Shown: piece by piece, positions 26,516-35,524 of the stretch
Position numbering within the stretch: the stretch's first letter is position 1
Layout: each line of letters starts with the position of its first letter
NCBI RefSeq assembly: GCF_003173735.1
Contig: NZ_CP029551.1
Coordinates: forward strand, 3,372,001 to 3,436,000
From: Methylobacterium radiodurans
GTDB taxonomy: Bacteria; Pseudomonadota; Alphaproteobacteria; Rhizobiales; Beijerinckiaceae
Direction: 5' to 3'
DNA length: 64,000 nucleotides
Notes under the pieces: model-generated
Seen by the model: the letters and a program-made list of their open reading frames with translations, nothing else
Databases searched by the model: none
Told to the model about the DNA's origin: nothing
Made by a program: the position numbers and the translations under genes

Positions 26516-29224
26516 TCAGGCCGCCTCGGCCTGCGCCAGCGCCTCGGCGATCGCGTCGAGCGCCGCCTGCGCGCCGGCCCCGTTGGGTCCTCCCGCCTGG
26601 GCCATGTCGCGGCGGCCGCCGCCGCCCTTGCCGCCGAGATGGCCCGCGCCCGCGCGCACAAGCCCGACCGCGTCGTAGCGGCCGGTCAGGTCCTCGGTGA
26701 CGCCGACCACGAGACCGGCCTTGCCGTCCGCGGCCACGCCCACGATCGCCACGATGCCGGAGCCGAGCCGGGTCTTGCCCTCGTCCGCGAGGCTCTTGAG
26801 GTCGCGCATCTCGACGCCCTCGACCACCCGCGCCATCAGCTTCACGCCCGCCACCTCGCGGGCCTCGTCGCCGCCGCCCGCGGCGCCCCCGCCCATCGCG
26901 AGCTTCTTGCGGGCATCGGCCAGCTCACGCTCCAGGCGGCGGCGGTCCTCGATCAGCGCCGCGAGCCGGTCCGGCGCCTCGGCGACCGGCGCCTTGAGCT
27001 GGCCGGCGAGCGCCGCCAGCGCCCGGCCCTCCTCGGCCCGGTAGCGGCGGGCCGCGTCCGCGGTCATCGCCTCGATGCGACGGACCCCGGCACCCACCGC
27101 GCTCTCGCCCACGATGGTGATCAGCCCGATATCGCCGGTGCGGGCCGCGTGCGTGCCGCCGCAGAGCTCGATCGAGAAGTTCGGCAGGCGCCCGCCCTCG
27201 GCAAGAGCGCCGGTCGCACCAAGAGCGCCGGCCTCGTCCACGGGCTTGCCCATCGAGACGACCCGCACCTCGTCGCCGTACTTCTCACCGAACAGCGCGC
27301 GGGCGCCCGACGCGATGGCGTCGTCCACCGCCATCAGCTTGGTCACGACCGGCTCGTTCTGCAGCAGCACCGCGTTGGCGATGTCCTCGACGCGCTGCAG
27401 TTCGGCCGCCTCGATCGGCTTCGGGTGGCTGATGTCGAAGCGCAGGCGCTCGGGCGCCACCAGCGAGCCCTTCTGGGCGACATGGTCGCCGAGCACCTGC
27501 CGCAGCGCCTCGTGCAGCAGGTGGGTGGCCGAGTGGTTGGCGCGGATCGCCCGACGGCGGGCATGGTCGACCTTCAGCTCCACGGCACTGTCCCGCGCGA
27601 GCGTGCCCGCCTCGACTGCGACGTGGTGGACGAAGAGGTCGCCGAGCTTCTTCTCGGTGCCGGTGACGCGGGCGGTGAGGCCCGGCCCCACGACGAGTCC
27701 GGTATCGCCGACCTGGCCGCCGGACTCGGCGTAGAACGGGGTCTGGTTCACCAGCATCAGCCCGCTCTCGCCGGCGTTGAGCGCCTCGACCTCGGCGCCC
27801 TCGCGCAGGAGCGCCACGACGATGCCCTCGGCGCCCTCCGTCTCGTAGCCCAGGAACTCGGTGGCGCCGACGCGGTCGCGCACCGAGAACCACACCGTCT
27901 CGGTCGCGGCCTCGCCCGAGCCTTTCCAGGCCTCGCGGGCCGCCTGTTTCTGGCGCTGCATGGCGGCCGTGAAGGCCTCCGTGTCGACGCCGATGCCGCG
28001 GGCCTTCAGGGCATCCTGGGTGAGATCCAGGGGGAAGCCGTAGGTGTCGTAGAGGGTGAAGGCGGTCTCGCCCGAGAGCTGGCCGCCGGCCTGGAGGTCG
28101 CGGCTCTCGGCGTCGAGGATGGCTAGACCCCGCTCCAGCGTGCGGCGGAAGCGGGTCTCCTCCAGCCGCAGGGTCTCGGAGATCAGGCTCTCGGCCCGCA
28201 TCAGCTCGGGGTAGGCCTGGCCCATCTCGCGCACCAGCACCGGCACGAGGCGGTACATCATGGGCTCGCGCGAGCCGATCAGCTCGGCGTGGCGCATGGC
28301 GCGGCGCATGATCCGGCGCAGCACGTAGCCGCGGCCCTCGTTCGAGGGCAGCACGCCGTCCGCCACCAGGAAGGACGAGGCGCGCAGATGGTCGGCGATC
28401 ACCCGGTAGGAGGCGAGCGTCGCGGGCTCCGGCGCGCGGGAGACGGCGTGCGCCACCGCGTCGATCAGGGCCCGGAACAGGTCGGTCTCGTAGTTCGAGT
28501 GCACGCCCTGCAGGATCGCCGCCATGCGCTCCAGGCCCATGCCGGTGTCGATCGAGGGCCGCGGCAGGGCGAGGCGGTTGCCCGGCTCGACCTGCTCGTA
28601 CTGCATGAAGACGAGGTTCCAGAACTCGAGGAAGCGGTCGCCGTCCTCGTCCGGAGAGCCGGGCGGGCCGCCCTGGAGCGCCGGGCCCTGGTCGATGAAG
28701 ATCTCAGAGCACGGCCCGCAGGGGCCGGTATCGCCCATCTGCCAGAAATTGTCGGAGGTGCCGATGCGGATGATCTTGTCGTCCGAGAAGCCCGCGATCT
28801 TCTTCCAGAGGCCCGCCGCCTCGTCGTCGTCCGCGTAGACGGTCACCAGCAGGCGGTCGGGCTTGAGGCCGAACTCCTTGGTGATCAGGTTCCAGGCCAG
28901 CTCGATGGCGCGCGGCTTGAAATAGTCGCCGAACGAGAAGTTGCCGAGCATCTCGAAGAAGGTGTGGTGGCGCGCGGTGTAGCCGACATTGTCGAGGTCG
29001 TTGTGCTTGCCGCCCGCGCGGACGCATTTCTGCGCCGTGGTCGCCCGCTGGTAGGGCCGCTTCTCGACGCCCGTGAAGACGTTCTTGAACTGCACCATGC
29101 CGGCGTTCGTGAACATCAGCGTGGGGTCGTTCTTCGGGACGAGTGAGGACGAGGGCACGACGGCGTGGTCGGCTGCTGCGAAGTAGTCGAGGAAGGTCGA
29201 CCGGATCTCGTTGACGCCGCTCAT
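26516..29224 (-). CDS. alaS: Alanyl-tRNA synthetase
   Basis: 902 residues, somewhat longer than the E. coli enzyme. It charges tRNA-Ala and hydrolyses mischarged Ser/Gly-tRNA-Ala. Order: class II catalytic core ([34 protein letters not shown]), tRNA-recognition helices, an editing domain with [11 protein letters not shown] and [10 protein letters not shown] zinc-binding motifs, a coiled-coil linker ([21 protein letters not shown]), and the C-Ala domain. The start is ATG 29224. The upstream gap holds a nested inverted repeat (29292-29340) that could be an operator. Its substrate tRNA-Ala(GGC) is at 35898. Confidence 0.96.
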   Translation of the reverse strand: MSGVNEIRSTFLDYFAAADHAVVPSSSLVPKNDPTLMFTNAGMVQFKNVFTGVEKRPYQRATTAQKCVRAGGKHNDLDNVGYTARHHTFFEMLGNFSFGDYFKPRAIELAWNLITKEFGLKPDRLLVTVYADDDEAAGLWKKIAGFSDDKIIRIGTSDNFWQMGDTGPCGPCSEIFIDQGPALQGGPPGSPDEDGDRFLEFWNLVFMQYEQVEPGNRLALPRPSIDTGMGLERMAAILQGVHSNYETDLFRALIDAVAHAVSRAPEPATLASYRVIADHLRASSFLVADGVLPSNEGRGYVLRRIMRRAMRHAELIGSREPMMYRLVPVLVREMGQAYPELMRAESLISETLRLEETRFRRTLERGLAILDAESRDLQAGGQLSGETAFTLYDTYGFPLDLTQDALKARGIGVDTEAFTAAMQRQKQAAREAWKGSGEAATETVWFSVRDRVGATEFLGYETEGAEGIVVALLREGAEVEALNAGESGLMLVNQTPFYAESGGQVGDTGLVVGPGLTARVTGTEKKLGDLFVHHVAVEAGTLARDSAVELKVDHARRRAIRANHSATHLLHEALRQVLGDHVAQKGSLVAPERLRFDISHPKPIEAAELQRVEDIANAVLLQNEPVVTKLMAVDDAIASGARALFGEKYGDEVRVVSMGKPVDEAGALGATGALAEGGRLPNFSIELCGGTHAARTGDIGLITIVGESAVGAGVRRIEAMTADAARRYRAEEGRALAALAGQLKAPVAEAPDRLAALIEDRRRLERELADARKKLAMGGGAAGGGDEAREVAGVKLMARVVEGVEMRDLKSLADEGKTRLGSGIVAIVGVAADGKAGLVVGVTEDLTGRYDAVGLVRAGAGHLGGKGGGGRRDMAQAGGPNGAGAQAALDAIAEALAQAEAA

Positions 29225-29291
29225 CGAGGATTGACTCTGCTGGGAACGTTCGTGTCGTGCGCCGCGGCCGGAGCCCGCGCGTTCGCGCCCT

Positions 29292-29340
29292 CTTAGCCGA
29301 GGCGGACCGATTAAGTCACGGGTGACATTCTACGGCTAAG
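29292..29340. promoter_or_regulatory. Nested inverted repeats between divergent alaS and transglycosylase genes
   Basis: An outer repeat CTTAGCCG (29292-29299) is complementary to CGGCTAAG (29333-29340). Near its centre is GTCAC-GG-GTGAC (29315-29326). The structure lies 68-116 bases upstream of alaS. AlaRS of E. coli represses its own gene at a palindrome near the promoter, so an operator role is conceivable here; no binding protein can be named from sequence. Confidence 0.4.
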
Positions 29341-29468
29341 CTCGCCGCCGATCGGGCGGGGTTTGCCACAGGATCGTCCCAAGCGCGGCCGTGTTGTCGC
29401 CACATCTGTCAAGCCATCTCACGGGGAAGGCGCCGTCACCGGCGCGTGATCAGAGCACGTGAGTCGCA

Positions 29469-30656
29469 ATGCAGGGCCGCACCGCCGGAACGTCGCGCAA
29501 CGCCTACTCTGCCGCCGCCAAGGCGCCCACCCGCTTCGGCGCCGGCCCGGCCGACGCCATCACGGCCGAGACCTGCGTCGGGCGCGACCACGGCAGCCGC
29601 CCGGCGCTCGCCCGCTCCCTCCTCTCCATCACCCTCGTGGCCGGCGGCCTCAGCGCGGTGCTGATCGGCTCCGGGGCCGAGCTCGGGCGGATCGGCCTCG
29701 ACAACGCGGTCTCCACCGCTCATGCCGCCACCGAGATCCAGATGCCGCGCCCCCGGGTGCAGACCGTCTCGCTCGCCCCGCGGGCGGTCGAGAACCCGGC
29801 GCCGGCCGCGCCGCTGCGCGCCTCGACGGCCTTCGCGCACGTTCACGATCTCGATACCGACCTCGGCTCGAACAGCGTCGACCGGGTCTCGTACGACTTC
29901 CTGCTCTCCGAGAGCGCGGTCGGCGACCCGAACGACGTGCTTGAATTCGGCCCGATGAAGATCCGGCGCCACCTCGTCCAGACCATCGTGAAGGCCGCCC
30001 AGGCCGTGCAGACCGACCCCGTGCTCCTGATGGCGGTGGCCGACAAGGAATCGAGCTTCATCACCGCGGTCCAGGCCAAGACCTCCTCGGCCACGGGCCT
30101 GTACCAGTTCATCGAGCGGACCTGGCTCGGCGTGGTGCGCGATTTCGGCGCCCGGTACGGCCTGGAGAAGGACGCGGCCCTCGTGGTGGCCGACGCCAAC
30201 GACCGGCCCTCCGTGCAGGACCCGGCCGAGCGCGCCCGCATCCTTGAGCTGCGCCGCGATCCCTACCTCTCAGCCCTGATGGCGGGCGAGATGCTGAAGC
30301 GCGACGCCGCCCGCATCGCGCTGCGCATCGGCCGCGAGCTGACGCTGGGCGAGGTCTATCTCGCCCACTTCCTCGGGCCGGACGACGCCGAGGAGTTTCT
30401 GGCCAAGGTGGTGAACACGCCGGGTGCCGCCGCCGCCGCGCTGCTGCCGGGCCCGGCGCGGGCCAACCGGACGATCTTCTTCGCCTCCGCGGCGCAACGC
30501 GGGCGCCGGGCCAAGAAGGCGGTCAGCCTCTCGGTCGCCCAGGTGCACGAGAAGTTCGAGGCGATGATGAGCACCCGCGGCGCCCGCTACCAGAACGTGC
30601 GCGCGGTCTCGGGGCTGATGGCCTTCGCGGACGCCGACGCGCCCGCCACGCCGTAG
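29469..30656 (+). CDS. Lytic transglycosylase SLT-domain protein
   Basis: 395 residues. After a basic N-terminus comes a membrane/signal-anchor stretch (SLLSITLVAGGLSAVLIGSG, about residues 55-75), then a Pro/Ala-rich linker. The SLT domain spans about 175-300: ADKESSFITAVQAKTSSATG with the catalytic Glu, then LYQFIERTWLGVVRDFG. It would cleave peptidoglycan glycan strands in the periplasm. The first ATG at 29469 is used. In this SLT variety the motif is DKESSF, close to the canonical ESxF. The gene is divergent from alaS; the regulator gene downstream starts 111 bases after its stop. Confidence 0.82.
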   Translation: MQGRTAGTSRNAYSAAAKAPTRFGAGPADAITAETCVGRDHGSRPALARSLLSITLVAGGLSAVLIGSGAELGRIGLDNAVSTAHAATEIQMPRPRVQTVSLAPRAVENPAPAAPLRASTAFAHVHDLDTDLGSNSVDRVSYDFLLSESAVGDPNDVLEFGPMKIRRHLVQTIVKAAQAVQTDPVLLMAVADKESSFITAVQAKTSSATGLYQFIERTWLGVVRDFGARYGLEKDAALVVADANDRPSVQDPAERARILELRRDPYLSALMAGEMLKRDAARIALRIGRELTLGEVYLAHFLGPDDAEEFLAKVVNTPGAAAAALLPGPARANRTIFFASAAQRGRRAKKAVSLSVAQVHEKFEAMMSTRGARYQNVRAVSGLMAFADADAPATP

Positions 30657-30767
30657 GTTTTGGCCGAAGATCCCGGTGGAATCGCTGGGGCCGCGCAACT
30701 GACGGCCCGTTCCCGACTTCTTTTCACAGGCCCCGGCCGGGGCGTGCAGGAGCGTTCGGGAGGTAGT

Positions 30768-31367
30768 TTGAGCACAGCGGACCGCGACGGGGCCGGCGCG
30801 CGGCGCGTACCCGCCCTGGACACGCTCACGCCGGGCGTTCCCCTCGACCAGATCGGGCAGACCCTCGCTTCGTTCTACGACGACCTCGTGGCCGAGGGCG
30901 TGCCGGAGCATCTCGCCGCCCTCGTCCGGCGCGTGCGCCAGGCCGAGCCCGAGCCGGCGGCCGCCGAGGCGCCGCCGGCCATCGCGGAGCCGAGGCGCCT
31001 CGCCCTGGTGGTGGAGGACGAGCCGCAGATCCGCGCGCTCGCCGAGACCCTGCTCGAGGAGACCGAGCTCGCCGTGATCGGCTGCGACAGCGCGGAGGCC
31101 GCCCTGCGGGTGCTGCAGGATCACGGCGGCGACGTTGCCCTGGTCTTCGCCGACGTGCGGCTGGCCGGCGCCATGGACGGGCTGCAGCTCGCCCACGCGG
31201 TCGCGACCCTGTGGCCTCGCGCGCGGCTCGTGATCACCTCCGGCCACGGGGTGAGCCGGCCGGACCTGCCGCCCGAGGCCGTGTTCATCCAGAAACCCTG
31301 GCGCCCGCTCGACGTTCTGGTCGAGGCCGAGCGCGCCAGCGGCGAGCCGCCGCCGCCCGTGCTCTGA
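30768..31367 (+). CDS. NepR-like domain fused to a receiver domain (putative general-stress-response regulator)
   Basis: 199 residues. The start is TTG 30768 with GGGAGGT just upstream. Residues about 24-57 (VPLDQIGQTLASFYDDLVAE, then GVPEHLAALVRRV) fit the NepR pattern IG-x2-L-x3-Y-D-x2-V-x-E-x-V-P-x5-L. NepR is the two-helix anti-sigma factor that holds EcfG. Residues about 77-190 are a complete receiver: acidic E83/D84, phosphoacceptor D129 (FADVRLAG), S158 (VITSGH) and K176 (FIQKPW). In PhyR the receiver is joined to a sigma-like domain; here it is apparently joined to an anti-sigma-like one. The receiver is certain, the NepR assignment an inference from pattern. No sigma, phyR or kinase gene adjoins it. 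Confidence 0.7.
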   Translation: MSTADRDGAGARRVPALDTLTPGVPLDQIGQTLASFYDDLVAEGVPEHLAALVRRVRQAEPEPAAAEAPPAIAEPRRLALVVEDEPQIRALAETLLEETELAVIGCDSAEAALRVLQDHGGDVALVFADVRLAGAMDGLQLAHAVATLWPRARLVITSGHGVSRPDLPPEAVFIQKPWRPLDVLVEAERASGEPPPPVL

Positions 31368-31439
31368 GCGCCCCGCTCCGAGCCGGGTGGGGGCGCGCCT
31401 CTTGCATCGCGCCGGCTCCCTCTCCGAGCGGTGTGCCCC

Positions 31440-32258
31440 ATGAAGATCAGGACCGGTTTCGACATCGCCTTCGATTCGAGCCAGCCGACGCCGATGATCC
31501 TGATGCTCAGCGTCCACCCGTCGCGGATGCCGGACGTGCTGACCCCGCACGTGATCCGCCTCGATCCGCCGGTGCCGGCGCACGAGTACCGCGACCGCTT
31601 CGACAACATCTGCCACCGCATCCTGGCCCCGCCCGGCCGGATCGCGATGTCGGCCTCCTTCGTGGTGCAGGATTCCGGCGAGCCCGACGAGTACGCCCCC
31701 GGGGCGCGCCAGATCCCGGTGCAGGACCTGCCGGACGACGTGCTCGTCTTCCTCCTGGGCTCGCGCTACTGCGACACCGACAAGCTCGCCCAGACTGCCT
31801 GGAACCTGTTCGGCTCCACGCCGGAGGGCTGGGCCCGGGTCCAGGCCATCGTGGACTACACCCACAACCGGATCCGCTTCGACTACATGCGGGCAGACGC
31901 GACACGCTCAGCCCATGACGGCCACACCCAGCAGGAGGGGGTCTGTCGCGACTTCGCGCATCTCGCCGTCACCCTCTGCCGCTGCATGAACATCCCGGCG
32001 CGCTACTGCACGGGCTATCTCGGCGATATCGGTGTGCCCGCGGTGCCGGACCCGATGGACTTCTCCGCCTGGTTCGAGGTGTTCCTCGAAGGGCCCGAGG
32101 GCCCGCGCTGGTACACGTTCGACGCGCGCCACAACCGCCCGCGCATCGGCCGCATCGTCATGGCGCGCGGGCGCGACGCCACCGACGTCGCCATCACGAC
32201 GAATTTCGGCTTCCAAAGCCTCGCCCGCTTCGACGTGCACACCGACGAGGTCTTCTGA
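31440..32258 (+). CDS. Transglutaminase-like family protein
   Basis: 272 residues from ATG 31440; a GTG nine bases upstream is possible. It has an N-terminal beta-rich domain (IRTGFDIAFDSSQPTPMILML) and then a transglutaminase/protease core. The nucleophile Cys is in EGVCRDFAHLAVTLCR and the Asp in WYTFDARHN. At the position where the classical core reads HAW-x-E, this protein reads FSAWFEVF, with Ser instead of His. Such a change could alter or abolish classical catalysis, or be normal for this subfamily. No signal peptide. The substrate is unknown. Confidence 0.8.
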   Translation: MKIRTGFDIAFDSSQPTPMILMLSVHPSRMPDVLTPHVIRLDPPVPAHEYRDRFDNICHRILAPPGRIAMSASFVVQDSGEPDEYAPGARQIPVQDLPDDVLVFLLGSRYCDTDKLAQTAWNLFGSTPEGWARVQAIVDYTHNRIRFDYMRADATRSAHDGHTQQEGVCRDFAHLAVTLCRCMNIPARYCTGYLGDIGVPAVPDPMDFSAWFEVFLEGPEGPRWYTFDARHNRPRIGRIVMARGRDATDVAITTNFGFQSLARFDVHTDEVF

Positions 32259-32446
32259 AAGGCGATGTTCCAAAGGCCCGCTCACGCGGCCGTGAACAAC
32301 CGGGGGACAAACGGCTGCGTCAAGACGCCGAAGTCGCGGCCGAGCTTCGGTATTCCTCCGCCCGGCAAAATCTTCCGGGCCCTGTGGAACCTGAGACCTA
32401 TGCTCACGCTTGTAATGGCAAAGGTTATTGCTCAGGCAGGCTCATC

Positions 32447-33109
32447 ATGAAGACCTCCGCGACTGCGCTCGCCGCCCTGTTCGGCGTCTCGCTTCTTGCC
32501 GCCACGCCGGCCTTCGCCGCGTCCTCCTACGATCCCTTCGGCGCCACGGACGCCGAGGACTATTACGGCGATACCTACGAGCCCTACGGCTACCAGGGCA
32601 CGCCAGGCCGCGCCTACCAGCCGGGCTACGGCCAGGGCGTCCAGGCGGCGCCGCAGGCGCAGGTCCAGCCGATCCCGCGCGAGGTCGTCGCCTTCAACGC
32701 CCCCTACAAGCCGGGCACGATTGTGGTCTCGACCCAGGAGCGGCGCCTCTACTTCGTGATGCCGAACGGCGAGGCGATCCGCTACGGCGTCGGCGTCGGC
32801 CGCCCGGGCTTCACGTGGTCGGGCACCAAGACGATCACCGCCAAGCGCGAGTGGCCGTCGTGGACGCCCCCGGCCGCCATGCTGGCCCGCCGCCCCGACC
32901 TGCCGCGCTACATGGCCGGCGGCATCGAGAACCCGCTCGGCGCCCGCGCCATGTATATCGGCTCGACCGAGTACCGCATCCACGGCTCCAACGAGCCGGA
33001 CACGATCGGCCAGGCCGTCTCGTCGGGCTGCATCCGCATGACCAACGAGGACGTCACCGACCTCTACGAGCGCGTGAAGGTCGGCGCGAAGGTCGTCGTC
33101 CTGAACTGA
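32447..33109 (+). CDS. L,D-transpeptidase (YkuD/ErfK family), secreted
   Basis: 220 residues with a clear signal peptide (MKTSATALAALFGVSLLAAT, then PAFAA). A Tyr/Gly-rich linker about 60 residues long precedes the YkuD domain (about 90-220). It would form 3-3 peptidoglycan cross-links or attach proteins to peptidoglycan in the periplasm. Catalytic motif: HGSNEPDTIGQAVSSGCIRM, giving the His and the S-x-G-C nucleophile. Conserved VGVGRPGFTWSG and NPLGARAMYIG are present. A paralogue is at 45990-46868. A hairpin at 33130-33165 follows. Confidence 0.9.
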   Translation: MKTSATALAALFGVSLLAATPAFAASSYDPFGATDAEDYYGDTYEPYGYQGTPGRAYQPGYGQGVQAAPQAQVQPIPREVVAFNAPYKPGTIVVSTQERRLYFVMPNGEAIRYGVGVGRPGFTWSGTKTITAKREWPSWTPPAAMLARRPDLPRYMAGGIENPLGARAMYIGSTEYRIHGSNEPDTIGQAVSSGCIRMTNEDVTDLYERVKVGAKVVVLN

Positions 33110-33129
33110 GCCGGCCCTGCGCCCGGGCA

Positions 33130-33165
33130 CGAACGCCGCGTCATCTCAGGATGGCGCGGCGTTCG
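33130..33165. terminator. Hairpin between convergent L,D-transpeptidase and DUF2147 genes
   Basis: CGAACGCCGCG (33130-33140) is perfectly complementary to CGCGGCGTTCG (33155-33165). A 14-base loop can pair further (CAT/ATG). It lies between two convergent stops 70 bases apart. There is no U-run, so bidirectional termination is inferred from position. Confidence 0.5.
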
Positions 33166-33179
33166 CGCGTTCGAGCGGA

Positions 33180-33596
33180 TCAGTTCGCGCGCTTCCAGGT
33201 CTGGCTCTTGCAGAAGACGCTCATCACGCAGCCCGAGACCACGAGGGTGTTCGGGCCGGTCATCTTGAGGGTGCCCGAATAGGTCTTGCCGTCCTTCGGG
33301 TTGTAGAGCGTGCCCGCGTAGCCGTCTCCGGACGCGTTCGGCGCGTTGACGATCTGGACCCCGACGACGCTGCGGCCGCGCAGCGCCGGATCGGGGTTGT
33401 TCGCGTCGAGGCCCTTGCCCGCGACGCTGGCCACCGTGCCGCAATAGCCCGCGCCGCAGCGGGCGAGCCGCACCTTGGAATCCCCCGTCTCGGTCAGCCA
33501 GACACCGCTGGGATCGCCGGCCGCGTGGCCGGGACCGGCGGTCAGCAGGGCGGCCAGCAGGCCGGCGGCGCGGAGCGTGGAGCGGCGCGGTGTCAT
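33180..33596 (-). CDS. DUF2147 family secreted protein
   Basis: 138 residues with a signal peptide ending near HAAG (residues 1-26). The mature part follows the DUF2147 lipocalin-like pattern: DPSGVWLTETGDSKVRLARC, GYCGTVASV, DANNPDPALRGRSVVG, GTLYNPKDGKTYSGTLKM and a C-terminal C-x-MSVFCKSQTWKR. Two Cys pairs suggest periplasmic disulfides. Function is unknown for the family. SD GGAGG lies five bases before ATG 33596. Confidence 0.85.
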   Translation of the reverse strand: MTPRRSTLRAAGLLAALLTAGPGHAAGDPSGVWLTETGDSKVRLARCGAGYCGTVASVAGKGLDANNPDPALRGRSVVGVQIVNAPNASGDGYAGTLYNPKDGKTYSGTLKMTGPNTLVVSGCVMSVFCKSQTWKRAN

Positions 33597-33665
33597 GGTA
33601 TCCTCCCGAAGACCGGCGAGCGGCCGGGTCAGGCTCTTAGCCGGATGTTGCGGCCCGCGCCAAGC

Positions 33666-34283
33666 TCAGGGCACGCCCGGCCCCAGCACCGCGCCCAGAT
33701 AGGTCTCGGCGACCTCGCAGAAGGGCTGGCCCGCCGCACTCGTCAGCACCGCCTCCACCGCGAAGAGCGGGGTGTCGCGGCCCGGCGGCCCGGCATGGTC
33801 CAGGGCGCGCAGGCCGATGTTGCGCCGCACCGGCGCGAGCGGGCGCACAACCCGGCCGAAGGGCGCGTCGGTCTCGTCGAGGGCGCGGTTCATCGCGGGC
33901 GTGAGGCGGGCCGGCACGTACCAGTTGTCGGCCTCCGAGAGCACGTGCGCGCCGCAGGCGAGGCGCACCCGCCGGTAGCGCACCGGCTCGGCCTCGCCGA
34001 CGCCGAGGCGGCGGCGCTGCTCGGCGCTCGGCGGCTTCTCGGGGGCGGCCAGCCGCAGGGCGACGAGACGCGGCTCGGGGCTGAGGCCGCGCTCCGCGCA
34101 CCACGCCTCCAGCACGGCCGTCGCGCTCGGCGCCGCGAGGATGCGGGCCTGGAGCGCGGCGGCGAGGCCCGCCGCGTCCGCCCGCTCCACGGCCTCGACG
34201 GGTTCGGCCCTGGCGGGAGAGAGAGGCATGAGCACCGCGAGGCAGGCCAGGAGAGTTGCCGGCAGGGTTGTGGGAAGGCGCAT
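33666..34283 (-). CDS. Hypothetical secreted protein, possibly chorismate-lyase-like fold
   Basis: 205 residues from ATG 34283; the frame opens further upstream but the signal peptide begins here (MRLPTTLPATLLACLAVLMP, then LSPARA). The mature region contains RVRLACGAHVLSEADNWYVP, RLTPAMNRALDETDAPFGRV and two or three Cys. The arrangement of a conserved Leu-x-Glu/Asn-Trp block followed by a PFGRVV segment recalls UbiC/chorismate lyase-like domains, but I cannot confirm this. Export makes a role in ubiquinone synthesis unlikely. Confidence 0.6.
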   Translation of the reverse strand: MRLPTTLPATLLACLAVLMPLSPARAEPVEAVERADAAGLAAALQARILAAPSATAVLEAWCAERGLSPEPRLVALRLAAPEKPPSAEQRRRLGVGEAEPVRYRRVRLACGAHVLSEADNWYVPARLTPAMNRALDETDAPFGRVVRPLAPVRRNIGLRALDHAGPPGRDTPLFAVEAVLTSAAGQPFCEVAETYLGAVLGPGVP

Positions 34284-34367
34284 GGGATGGGGCCGGGCGA
34301 GGTGTGCACCGGAGGAGCACCGACCGCCATAGCGGGCGGGCGCCGGGTCGTCCATCGGCGCGGGCCC

Positions 34368-34640
34368 TCAGCAGCCGATGCAGATGTCGCGCACCGCGCG
34401 CTCGTGCATCGGTCCGGTGCGCTGATTCGGCAGCCGGCCGTCCCGGGGTGCGGGCGGCCTCTCGTGCAGGTGGACAGGGCGGAGGGCTTCGGCGGGCGCG
34501 CTGAAGGTGGCCGCGGAGGGCGGCACGTAGGGCGCGGCCCGGTAGAACGGGCTGCCGCGCTCCAGACCGGTCGCCGCAGCGCGGACCGGCAAGGCGGGGA
34601 ACAGGGCGGCGATCAGGACGGCGCGGGCGAGCACGGGCAT
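34368..34640 (-). CDS. Small hypothetical secreted protein
   Basis: 90 residues. The N-terminal 21 residues look like a signal peptide (MPVLARAVLIAALFPALPVR, then AAA). The mature part is Pro/Arg-rich with no recognised domain and ends in RDICIGC, two Cys close to the C-terminus. It lies 84 bases upstream of the preceding secreted-protein gene on the same strand, so the two may be co-transcribed. Function unknown. Confidence 0.5.
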   Translation of the reverse strand: MPVLARAVLIAALFPALPVRAAATGLERGSPFYRAAPYVPPSAATFSAPAEALRPVHLHERPPAPRDGRLPNQRTGPMHERAVRDICIGC

Positions 34641-34761
34641 TCGGACCTCCGCGGAACGGCATCACCCCCGGTCAACGGCGGCACGAGGGATTCGTCCCGT
34701 CCGCGTACGGATCGTGGCACCGATCTTGGCGCGGGTCCCGGCACGGATCCCTGACGGCGCA

Positions 34762-35223
34762 TCAGGCCGAGGACGCCTCCCGGCCCGCCCGCCCGGCCGC
34801 GATCAGTCCGCTCAGCGTCGCCCCGGTCCGGTGGGCCAGGATGTCCGCCAGGGTGAAGCGGTCGAGTTCCCGGATGAAGCCGCGCTCGGCGGCGTCGAGC
34901 GCGTGCTTGATCAGGCAATCCCGGGCGAGCGGGCAGGGGCCGCGCCCGCAATCGATCAGGCAGCCGGTGCCCTCCAGCTCGGCCACCACGGCGCCGAGCC
35001 GGATCGCGGCGGGATCGCGCGCGAGGCGCACGCCGCCGGCCCGGCCCTGCTTCGCCTCGACGAAGCCCGCCCGGGCCAGCCCCTGGACCGCCTTGTGCAG
35101 ATGATGCACCGAGATGCCGAAGGTCCGCGCGACGTCCGGCGTCGTCGCCCAGCCGTCCGCCCTGACCGCGCCGAGATATAGCAGCAGCCGAAGGGAGAAG
35201 TCTGTATAGAGCGACAGACGCAG
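34762..35223 (-). CDS. nsrR: NsrR-like Rrf2 family regulator with a CTG start codon
   Basis: 153 residues. The Rrf2 N-terminus (L)RLSLYTDFSLRLLLYL begins at a CTG (35223) with GGAGG five bases upstream. Between this and the next in-frame stop there is no ATG, GTG or TTG. The winged helix follows (TPDVARTFGISVHHLHKAVQ, then AKQGRAGGVRLA). The Fe-S ligands are C92-x4-C97-x5-C103 (within CGRGPCPLARDC), the same spacing as in E. coli NsrR (91/96/102), the nitric-oxide sensor. An additional C88 is present. Starting at the later GTG would remove half the DNA-binding domain. No NO-detoxification gene adjoins it, so targets are elsewhere. Confidence 0.82.
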   Translation of the reverse strand: MRLSLYTDFSLRLLLYLGAVRADGWATTPDVARTFGISVHHLHKAVQGLARAGFVEAKQGRAGGVRLARDPAAIRLGAVVAELEGTGCLIDCGRGPCPLARDCLIKHALDAAERGFIRELDRFTLADILAHRTGATLSGLIAAGRAGREASSA

Positions 35224-35524
35224 CTCGGCCTCCGGTCGAAAACGGTACGTTTCCGGACTGAAAGATCAGTCGTCCAACTCATTCTATACCATGCTACACC
35301 ATGGAGGCTTCATCGCCCATCGGGCTTGGCGCGACATTTCCCTCCCTGCGGCCGGCCACCGGAAAACTTGCTCGCAATTTACCTGTATGAGGTGCTGGCG
35401 GCACAGCCTACAACATCGACACGCCCGTCGCCGCCGGCGGTCGCGCTGTCCCGGGTCGGTCCCGGTCCGGACAGGCGCCTGCCGGCCGGCTCGGGCACCG
35501 CTTCCCTCGCGTCACGGCCCCGAG
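35224..35524. other. Intergenic region between divergent nsrR-like and DUF6894 genes
   Basis: 301 bases, less GC-rich than its surroundings near nsrR. On the minus strand a TATAGAAT (within 35281-35290) could serve as the -10 of the regulator, but no good -35 was found. I see no convincing NsrR palindrome and no other gene. Confidence 0.35.
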
